A stretch of 6,207 nucleotides of DNA from Tannerella sp. (lineage in GTDB: Bacteria > Bacteroidota > Bacteroidia > Bacteroidales > Tannerellaceae). The notes under the pieces were generated by a model. It was not told the origin of the DNA. It saw only the letters and a program-made list of their open reading frames with translations, and made no database searches. Position numbers and translations under genes: made by a program. Location of the stretch: positions 1-6,207 of the forward strand of contig JAITHS010000321.1 of NCBI GenBank assembly GCA_031279875.1, written 5' to 3'. This document shows, in pieces, positions 1-5,331 of the stretch. Positions within the stretch are counted from its first letter, which is position 1, and each line of letters starts with the position of its first letter.

Positions 1-1503
1 AATCCGACACCTGTCCAATATCGGGATAAGACAGTTATTGCCATTCAAGTTCCCGCAAGTTCGCAAGTACACGACCACGCAGGTAGGATTTACATTCGTG
101 AGTACGAAACAGATTTGAATATAACCGGCAATCAACAGGCTATTAGCAGGTTATTCTTGCAAAAGCGGACTATCTACACCGAAACGCATATCTATCCCGG
201 ACTGAAAATGTCGGATATGAATGAAACGCTGTTTGAGAAAGCCCGCAACCTGATTTACAGCAATCGAGCAGACCACCCTTGGCTGACGGTAGATAATATG
301 CAGATGTTACGCGACGCCGTATTGTATCGGAACGATTACGAAAATCAACGCGAAGGTTTTTCGTTGGCGGCAGCATTGATTTTCGGCACAGATTTAACTA
401 TTCGAAATTTGCTGCCGGCCTACAAAGTGGAAGCAATGGTGCGTATCAAAAACAAAGATCGTTGGGACGACCGGCTTACTTTGCGTACCAATTTGATTGA
501 TACTTATTTACAATTGAAAGAATTTATAAACAGGCATTTGCCCGATAAATTCTATATGGAAGGTGACAGGCGAATTGATTTGCGCGATAAAATTTTTAGG
601 GAAGTTGTCGGAAATATTATTTGCCACCGAGAATATACTGATAGTACGGCTACAGAACTTCTCATCGAAGAAGATGCTGTCCGTACACTGAACCCGAACA
701 ATCCGTATTTCCATGGTATAATGGATTTGAACAACTTCAATCCGTACCCAAAAAATCCGAATATACGTAAATTTTTCACCGCATTGGGTTGGGCTGACGA
801 AATCGGGTCGGGTATCCGAAATACTCAAAAATACTTGCCTCGTTATGTGGAAAATGCCAAACCTGTTTTTATTGATGAGCCTATGTTCATAACTATCATT
901 CCATTAGCGCGTTATACAATGTCCGACCATGTCGATAAATGGTTCGATTGGTTGGAATTGGACGAGAAATGGCGACCGAAACTGACAGAGTCTCTAAAAA
1001 ATATTGAGATTGACAGACAACTTCACAATAAGAGTTGGGAGGAACAAATATCCGGTTTGGCACTAAGTTGGCTTGAAAAAGCGACCAAGTATCTAAAACA
1101 AAAGGGCACAAGTCTGAATGAAAAAGAACACAAGTCTGAAAAGACACATATTATTGATAATCAACAATATAATGATGTTGAGGGTACAGTCCAGCTTCCA
1201 AAGGCGTACAAGTTGGATGCAAAAGACCGACCAAGTTCGGAAGAAAAACCGACCAAGTTACCCAATAAAAAACTTCAATATATTATTGTGATTTTATTAA
1301 TGCTCGGCAGTCCTCTTTCAATCGACGAACTAATGGATATTTTTGAATACAGGCACAAGGATACATTTAGACAAAATTATCTAAAACCGTTGAGTGTCAT
1401 TGGTTTCATTCAAAAAACAAACCCGAACAAACCAACGGCTTCCAATCAAAAATATTTGATTACGGAAAAAGGCAAACGATTTTTAACAGGAAGAGACTTT
1501 TAA
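1..1503 (+). CDS. Schlafen/AlbA_2-type ATP-binding transcriptional regulator (COG2865-like), 5' end outside window
   Basis: The frame is open from base 1 to a TAA at 1501-1503, giving 500 residues. A TTG at 115 lies inside family-like sequence and is not a plausible start, so the true start is upstream of the window. Residues 1-40 hold the end of an AlbA_2 (Schlafen-like) domain, including PASSQVH and RIYIRE. A HATPase_c_4-like region follows: the N-box FREVVGNIICHREY (about 199-212, with E201 and N205), NPYPKNPNI (about 247-255), and a glycine loop in GWADEIGSGIRN (about 263-274). A charged linker (about 350-420) contains the repeat array described separately. A winged-helix-like end (about 422-497) has DTFRQNYLKPL and KPTASNQKYLIT. 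Proteins of this type are predicted DNA-binding, ATP-binding regulators, some linked to defence regions; the target is unknown. The gene is AT-rich (18 of 60 G+C at 1261-1320) compared with the lipid genes, consistent with accessory DNA. The family call is firm, the function is not. Confidence 0.9.
   Translation, partial: NPTPVQYRDKTVIAIQVPASSQVHDHAGRIYIREYETDLNITGNQQAISRLFLQKRTIYTETHIYPGLKMSDMNETLFEKARNLIYSNRADHPWLTVDNMQMLRDAVLYRNDYENQREGFSLAAALIFGTDLTIRNLLPAYKVEAMVRIKNKDRWDDRLTLRTNLIDTYLQLKEFINRHLPDKFYMEGDRRIDLRDKIFREVVGNIICHREYTDSTATELLIEEDAVRTLNPNNPYFHGIMDLNNFNPYPKNPNIRKFFTALGWADEIGSGIRNTQKYLPRYVENAKPVFIDEPMFITIIPLARYTMSDHVDKWFDWLELDEKWRPKLTESLKNIEIDRQLHNKSWEEQISGLALSWLEKATKYLKQKGTSLNEKEHKSEKTHIIDNQQYNDVEGTVQLPKAYKLDAKDRPSSEEKPTKLPNKKLQYIIVILLMLGSPLSIDELMDIFEYRHKDTFRQNYLKPLSVIGFIQKTNPNKPTASNQKYLITEKGKRFLTGRDF
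1060..1260 (+). repeat. Degenerate short repeat array (core accaagt, 22-23-nt spacing) inside the Schlafen-type gene
   Basis: The core a(c)caagt or a close variant ends (at the T) at 1068, 1090, 1113, 1135, 1190, 1213, 1236 and 1258. The steps are 22, 23, 22, 55, 23, 23 and 22 nt, all near multiples of 11. Two exact 12-mer pairs, each offset by 22 nt, support this: cacaagtctgaa at 1107 and 1129, and accgaccaagtt at 1226 and 1248. Because 22 is not a multiple of 3, copies are read in different frames: TSL, HKS, RPS and PTK come from similar DNA. The copy at 1190 is weak (tacagt). From memory, related Bacteroidota proteins carry linkers such as GTKLAPSWHQV, which is what an 11-nt unit resembling ggcaccaagtt gives when read through all three frames. 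This array looks like a diverged form of that. Confidence 0.7.
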
Positions 1504-1512
1504 CGGTACCCT

Positions 1513-1965
1513 CTAAAAAGACCGCACCCTCAACCCTACTTCATCGACTCCGGTCAGGTTTCCAAATGACGTTAACTGGCTGATACTTACCGTATATGCT
1601 CCGGTGTCGGCAAAAAAATAATTGGTCAAAACAAATGTTTCGGTTTGAAAAAGGCTGATACCTCGCCCTTTCCATTTACCGGATTCATCTTTAAGACATA
1701 TTGCTATCGTGTCGGCAAAAACATTGTTGACGTGTTGCATTCGGTAGAGGATAGTGATGCTGTCGGCCGGATATAAATCCGTATTGCGCAATAGCGCCGC
1801 AATATTGTAAGAGCGTGAAGTATCAGTAATATCAAAGAAAAAAGTATATTCATCGGCGGCGCTCCACGATTTGTCAACGACATGTCGAAAGCCCATGAAG
1901 ACTACGGCAGAATCACATGACATCAGGCATATCATGCCCGATATCATTGCCGTAAGCTTATTCAT
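1513..1965 (-). CDS. gldH: GldH-family gliding-motility-type outer membrane lipoprotein
   Basis: I start this at the ATG whose first base is 1965. It gives a 150-residue protein with a short hydrophobic signal peptide and a lipobox L14-M15-S16-C17, so the mature lipoprotein would begin at Cys17. The frame stays open further upstream (ATG at 1980 and 2043), but those starts push the signal peptide inward. After the lipobox come the GldH-like CDS..VVF opening, an aromatic stretch YTFFFDI (about 40-46), and the GKWKGRGISLF segment (about 96-106), which resembles the conserved W-x-G-x-G part of the family. The stop is TAG at 1513-1515. The first 8 bp overlap the end of ricT, the usual order in Bacteroidota. 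In Flavobacterium GldH is needed for gliding and chitin use; in non-gliding Bacteroidales the role is unclear, probably in the envelope. No strong ribosome binding site is visible. Assignment rests on the lipobox, length and ricT linkage as much as on sequence similarity. Confidence 0.86.
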   Translation of the reverse strand: MNKLTAMISGMICLMSCDSAVVFMGFRHVVDKSWSAADEYTFFFDITDTSRSYNIAALLRNTDLYPADSITILYRMQHVNNVFADTIAICLKDESGKWKGRGISLFQTETFVLTNYFFADTGAYTVSISQLTSFGNLTGVDEVGLRVRSF

Positions 1966-3091
1966 GATGTTGCTTGACATGTTTTTGTTTCGATCTGTTT
2001 CTACTTCTTGACTTGCTGTCGAAGCGCGAGATATTGTCGGCAAGAATGTCTTTGCCGTTGCGATGCTCTTCGCGAACTTCGGCGTTGCTCGTAAGCGAGT
2101 ACGGCTTGATGCCGTTTTTGTTCATCTCAATAACCTCAAACGCGCGTGATGAGTTAATAGTTATCAGGTTAGCGGGATTATTTTTGTCGGTCGAATAAGT
2201 CAGTTCCTTACGAAATACATCTGTCTTGAAGTGATAATAAGTTTGGTCTTTGGTATGTAGTTCGATTTTGCGTGACGGCAGTTTTTTGATACCTTCGAGA
2301 TAGGCGTCAACCTCGTAGTTGAGGCAGCATTTCAATTTGGCACACTGTCCGGCAAGTTTGAGCGGGTTCATTGATATATCCTGAAACCGTGCGGCGTCGG
2401 TAGAAACCGACACGAAACTGCTTGTCCACGCCGAGCAACACAACTCGCGTCCGCACGAACCGATACCGCCGATGCGTCCTGCTTCCTGACGCGCTCCTAT
2501 CTGCTTCATTTCGATACGCACACGAAAAGTCTCCGCCAGCACTTTTATCAACTGTCGGAAGTCAACTCTCTCATCTGCAATATAATAAAATATCGCTTTG
2601 TTGCAATCGCCCTGATATTCAACGTCTCCGATTTTCATTTCCAATCCCAAATCGGCAGCTATTTTGCGTGATTTTATCATCGTATCATGTTCGCGGTTCT
2701 TGGCTTCTTCATATTTTTCAAGGTCGTTCTGACGAGCGTAACGATATACTTTTTTCGGTTCTTCATCAAAGCGATAGCGATTTTTTTTCATCTGTAAGAG
2801 GACAAGTTTACCTGTCATCGATACTGTTCCGATGTCGTGTCCGGGCGACGATTCTACGGCTATTACATCACCTTTTTTGAGCGGTAGCCGGTCTTTGTTG
2901 ACATAATATCCTTTACGGGTATTTTTAAACTGAACTTCCACAAAATCAGTTGCTTGTTGCGCTTCATCAATGTCGTTAAGCCAGTCGTAGTTGTTGAGTT
3001 TGTTGCGTACTTTTGAGCAACCTCGACAGCCGACACAACCCACACTGCCCGTATTTTGTATTATCCGTATTTCTTTGTTAATCACCCTCAT
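1958..3091 (-). CDS. ricT: RicT (YaaT/PSP1-domain) regulatory iron-sulfur complex subunit
   Basis: This is a 377-residue protein from an ATG at 3091. The PSP1 core includes FKNTRKGYYV (about 55-64), SSPGHDIGTV (about 81-90), IGDVEYQGDCNKAIFYYIAD (about 154-173) and RIEMKQIGARQEAGRIGGIG (about 192-211). The Cys-rich signatures GSCGRELCCSAW (C213, C218, C219) and GQCAKLKCCLNYE (C250, C255, C256) match the family. In Bacillus, RicT forms a complex with RicA and RicF that carries [4Fe-4S] clusters and promotes RNase Y-dependent mRNA maturation; which partners act in Bacteroidota is not visible here. The N-terminus adds C19, C22 and C25 in a CxxCxxC pattern. The C-terminus (about 355-377) is basic and low in complexity. 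The ATG overlaps the spt stop as ATGA, and gldH overlaps the 3' end, so translation of all three is probably coupled. RNA-processing and envelope genes thus share a transcript with a lipid enzyme. Confidence 0.95.
   Translation of the reverse strand: MRVINKEIRIIQNTGSVGCVGCRGCSKVRNKLNNYDWLNDIDEAQQATDFVEVQFKNTRKGYYVNKDRLPLKKGDVIAVESSPGHDIGTVSMTGKLVLLQMKKNRYRFDEEPKKVYRYARQNDLEKYEEAKNREHDTMIKSRKIAADLGLEMKIGDVEYQGDCNKAIFYYIADERVDFRQLIKVLAETFRVRIEMKQIGARQEAGRIGGIGSCGRELCCSAWTSSFVSVSTDAARFQDISMNPLKLAGQCAKLKCCLNYEVDAYLEGIKKLPSRKIELHTKDQTYYHFKTDVFRKELTYSTDKNNPANLITINSSRAFEVIEMNKNGIKPYSLTSNAEVREEHRNGKDILADNISRFDSKSRSRNRSKQKHVKQHHE
3088..3091 (-). promoter_or_regulatory. ATGA stop-start overlap coupling spt to ricT
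   Basis: On the minus strand the four bases read ATGA. ATG (3091-3089) starts ricT and TGA (3090-3088) ends spt. No clear Shine-Dalgarno sequence precedes the ATG, so ricT initiation probably depends on ribosomes terminating on spt. This makes ricT expression follow spt translation unless an internal promoter exists; I did not see one with a good TAnnTTTG match. Confidence 0.8.
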
Positions 3092-4272
3092 ATAAGATTA
3101 TATTTTTTGAACACGTTGCGTATAGCTTCGAGGGCATAGTCTAACTGCTTGAAAGTATGCGTTGCCATAAGTGAAAAACGGATTAGAGTATCCTGCGGCG
3201 GAACGGCGGGCGAGACGACCGGATTGACGAAAATTCCTGCCTCAAACAGCTCGCGCACAATCAAAAACGTCAGATTGTTATCCCTGATAAAGAGTGGAAT
3301 AATAGGTGTTGAAGTATGTCCGATTTCACATCCCATATCTTTAAAACCCGTTAAGGCATAGTGAGTTAATTTCCAGAGATTTTCGATACGTTCCGGTTCC
3401 GTCAACATGATGTCTAATGCGGCATTGGCGGCGGCAACGGAAGCGGGCGTTATGCTGGCCGAAAAGATATAAGTTCGCGCATTGTGTCGCAGCCAGTTGA
3501 TAGTGTCGCTGTCGGAAGCGATGAAGCCGCCGAGCGAAGCAAACGACTTGCTGAACGTCCCCATGATGAGGTCAACGTCGTTGGTAACGCCGAAATGCTC
3601 ACAAGTGCCGCGTCCCTGACGTCCGAAAACGCCGATGCCGTGCGCCTCATCTATCATCACCGAAGCGTTGTATTTCTTTGCAAGAGCCACTATTTCAGGC
3701 AGTTTGGCAACATCGCCTTCCATGCTGAATACGCCGTCGGCAACGATAAGTTTTACCTTGTCGGGATTACATTTTAGTAACTGTTTTTCAAGCGATTCCA
3801 TATCGTTATGCCGATATTTGTATTTTTCCGAAAACGATAGTCTCATTCCTGCAATAATAGATGCGTGGTCGAGTTCGTCCCAGAGAATATAGTCTTCGCG
3901 CCCCGTCAAACAGGATATTACGCCTGCATTGACCTGAAAACCTGTCGAAAAGGTGATTGCTTCTTCTTTGCCTACAAACTCGGCAAGACGTTTTTCAAGT
4001 TGTACATGGATATCTAACGTGCCGTTAAGGAAGCGCGAACCGGCGCATCCTGTGCCGTACTTTTTTGTAGCTTCTATAGCCGCTTCTTTGACTTTCGGAT
4101 GATTTGTCAAGCCCAAGTAAGCGTTAGAGCCAAACATCAGAACTTTTTTTCCGTCAATAACAACTTCCGTGTCCTGGTCGCTCTCAATTTCGCGAAAATA
4201 CGGATAAATACCCGCTTCCTTAGCTTCCTGTGGCGCCGTAAATTTTGACAATTTTGCTCGTAATAAGTTCAT
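3088..4272 (-). CDS. spt: Serine palmitoyltransferase (AOS-family PLP enzyme; first step of sphingolipid synthesis)
   Basis: This is a cytosolic fold-type I PLP enzyme of the alpha-oxoamine synthase family, which condenses an amino acid with an acyl thioester. I start at the ATG at 4272, giving 394 residues; an in-frame TTG at 4278 would add only two. Residues visible in this numbering are the stacking His136 in WDELDHASI, Asp208 and His211 in MIDEAHGIG, and the PLP lysine Lys242 in GTFSKSFASLGG. The segment GTGCAGSRFLNGT (about 73-85) separates relatives: GSRxLNGT is what I expect of bacterial serine palmitoyltransferases, whereas 2-amino-3-ketobutyrate ligases have a VRFICGTQ-like segment and BioF has GSRLVSG. 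The expected reaction is L-serine plus palmitoyl-CoA (or acyl-ACP) to 3-ketosphinganine. It is first in an operon with ricT and gldH and divergent from a lipid kinase, which supports a lipid role. Automated tools often label this family KBL or generic aminotransferase. Confidence 0.9.
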   Translation of the reverse strand: MNLLRAKLSKFTAPQEAKEAGIYPYFREIESDQDTEVVIDGKKVLMFGSNAYLGLTNHPKVKEAAIEATKKYGTGCAGSRFLNGTLDIHVQLEKRLAEFVGKEEAITFSTGFQVNAGVISCLTGREDYILWDELDHASIIAGMRLSFSEKYKYRHNDMESLEKQLLKCNPDKVKLIVADGVFSMEGDVAKLPEIVALAKKYNASVMIDEAHGIGVFGRQGRGTCEHFGVTNDVDLIMGTFSKSFASLGGFIASDSDTINWLRHNARTYIFSASITPASVAAANAALDIMLTEPERIENLWKLTHYALTGFKDMGCEIGHTSTPIIPLFIRDNNLTFLIVRELFEAGIFVNPVVSPAVPPQDTLIRFSLMATHTFKQLDYALEAIRNVFKKYNLI

Positions 4273-4313
4273 ATTCAATAAGTGTATATTAATTGTTAAT
4301 AGTTTTGGATATG

Positions 4314-4321
4314 CAAAAGTA
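4314..4321 (-). promoter_or_regulatory. Candidate Bacteroidota -7 element for the spt-ricT-gldH operon
   Basis: Read on the minus strand the bases are TACTTTTG, a full match to TAnnTTTG. Transcription would start a few bases downstream, leaving a leader of roughly 35 nt before the spt ATG. No convincing TTG -33 element lies 19-21 bp upstream. An A-tract of ten (4321-4330) sits immediately upstream and may bend the DNA or act like an UP element. Confidence 0.5.
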
Positions 4322-4364
4322 AAAAAAAAATCCGAATTATTCGTATTTATTGCATATTATTTTT

Positions 4365-4372
4365 TATTTTTG
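4365..4372 (+). promoter_or_regulatory. Candidate Bacteroidota -7 element for the lipid kinase-acyltransferase operon
   Basis: TATTTTTG fits TAnnTTTG. A start a few bases downstream would leave a very short leader, about 12-15 nt, before the ATG at 4392. The -33 region is poorly conserved. The region is AT-rich, so a chance match is possible, but the element lies at a sensible distance and faces the gene. Confidence 0.5.
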
Positions 4373-4391
4373 CGGCATTAATTTGTTACTA

Positions 4392-5327
4392 ATGTTTCAA
4401 AGCTCAGGCAAAATATGCGCAGTTATTAACCCGGTTTCGGGGGTCGGCTCTAAGGATAAAATACGTGAAATGCTCGTTTCACGTGGCGTTGAGGTAGAGA
4501 TATTGACGACCGAGTATGCCGGTCATGCGTCGGTTCTTACGCGCAAGGCTGTTGACGAAGGCGTGCAGTGTGTCATCGCGGTTGGTGGCGACGGTACTGT
4601 CAATGAAGTGGCATGCTCGCTGCTCAACACCGACGTAACGCTTGGCATCATACCCAAAGGCTCCGGCAACGGGCTGGCACGCGAACTGTGCATCCCTTTC
4701 GACGTCCGTAAGGCGCTTGACGTGATTTTTGATGCGCATATTACTGTTATAGATGCCTGTAAAGCTAACGAGCATCCGTTTTTTTGCACCTGCGGATTAG
4801 GCTTCGATGCCACTGTTAGCGAGGTCTTTGCCAAAGCCAAACGACGCGGCTCGTTGACATATCTTAAAAATATCGTTACCGAATATCTCAACTACAAACC
4901 TGCTGTCTATGAACTGTCTATCGGCAACCAAACAATCCGCGAAAAAGCCTTTCTGATAGCTTGTGCCAACGCTTCGCAATACGGCAACAATGCTTATATT
5001 GCGCCTCATGCAGATATTTGCGACGGACAAATGGATGTCATCATGCTCGCTCCGTTTACATATTTCGACGTCGGACCGCTCGCCTTTCAACTCTTTACCA
5101 AAACTATCAACCTCAACAGCAAAATTAAAACTTTTTGTACTTCCGAAGCTATTATAACACGTGAACATGAGGGTTTTATGCACATCGACGGCGAGCCTGT
5201 TTCGGCAGGACGAGAGATTATCGTTTCCATAATACCCAAAGCTCTCAAAGTAGCAACACCGGCGGTAATACCTTTCGCTCACAACGCTATTCAACGTTTT
5301 AACGACATATTCGGATTTTTTGAATAA
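4392..5327 (+). CDS. LCB5/diacylglycerol-kinase family lipid kinase (candidate sphingosine/ceramide-type kinase)
   Basis: This is a 311-residue protein from the ATG at 4392. A TTG further upstream, at 4350, would add 14 residues lacking family similarity and would place the start before the -7 element, so I reject it. DAGK_cat motifs in order are NPVSG (13-17), the nucleotide-binding GGDGTVNE (65-72) and IPKGSGNGLAR (87-97). GLGFDA (135-140), YGNNAYIAPHADICDG (197-212) and HIDGEP (264-269, with acidic D266 and E268 at the expected catalytic site) belong to the C-terminal beta-sandwich lipid-binding domain. It transfers phosphate from ATP to a lipid hydroxyl at the inner face of the membrane. 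The loop GSGNGLA is nearer to sphingosine kinases (GSGNALA) than to DgkB-type enzymes (GTxNDFAR). With spt divergent 119 bp away, a long-chain base or ceramide substrate is plausible, but diacylglycerol or undecaprenol-like lipids remain possible. It is first in an operon with the acyltransferase 4 bp downstream. Confidence 0.93.
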   Translation: MFQSSGKICAVINPVSGVGSKDKIREMLVSRGVEVEILTTEYAGHASVLTRKAVDEGVQCVIAVGGDGTVNEVACSLLNTDVTLGIIPKGSGNGLARELCIPFDVRKALDVIFDAHITVIDACKANEHPFFCTCGLGFDATVSEVFAKAKRRGSLTYLKNIVTEYLNYKPAVYELSIGNQTIREKAFLIACANASQYGNNAYIAPHADICDGQMDVIMLAPFTYFDVGPLAFQLFTKTINLNSKIKTFCTSEAIITREHEGFMHIDGEPVSAGREIIVSIIPKALKVATPAVIPFAHNAIQRFNDIFGFFE

Positions 5328-5331
5328 AACT

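Noticed and set aside
50..72. Two aagt cores (T at 60 and 68) near the left edge as further members of the repeat array.
   Set aside because: The spacing is 8 nt, not 11 or 22, and they encode the family-conserved SSQVH peptide, so coding constraint explains them.
1060..1260. CRISPR array or iteron-type origin.
   Set aside because: The repeats are only about 7-12 bp, diverged, and lie inside an intact coding frame. There are no spacer-length unique segments between identical 25-40-bp repeats and no cas or replication gene nearby.
1504..1524. Weak inverted repeat cggt...accg at the convergent gene ends as a possible terminator.
   Set aside because: The stem is only 4 bp with a 13-nt loop and overlaps the gldH stop. 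No stable hairpin followed by a U-tract is visible on either strand, so I do not call a terminator.
2422..2880. Open frame of 152 codons on the plus strand.
   Set aside because: It lies antisense inside ricT, whose protein has clear family motifs. The translated sequence has no recognisable domain and low plausibility (many Arg/Ser), typical of a shadow frame.
3088..4272. Glycine C-acetyltransferase (Kbl) or 8-amino-7-oxononanoate synthase (BioF) as identity of the PLP enzyme.
   Set aside because: The GSRFLNGT segment fits serine palmitoyltransferase better, no tdh or biotin genes are nearby, and a lipid kinase is adjacent.
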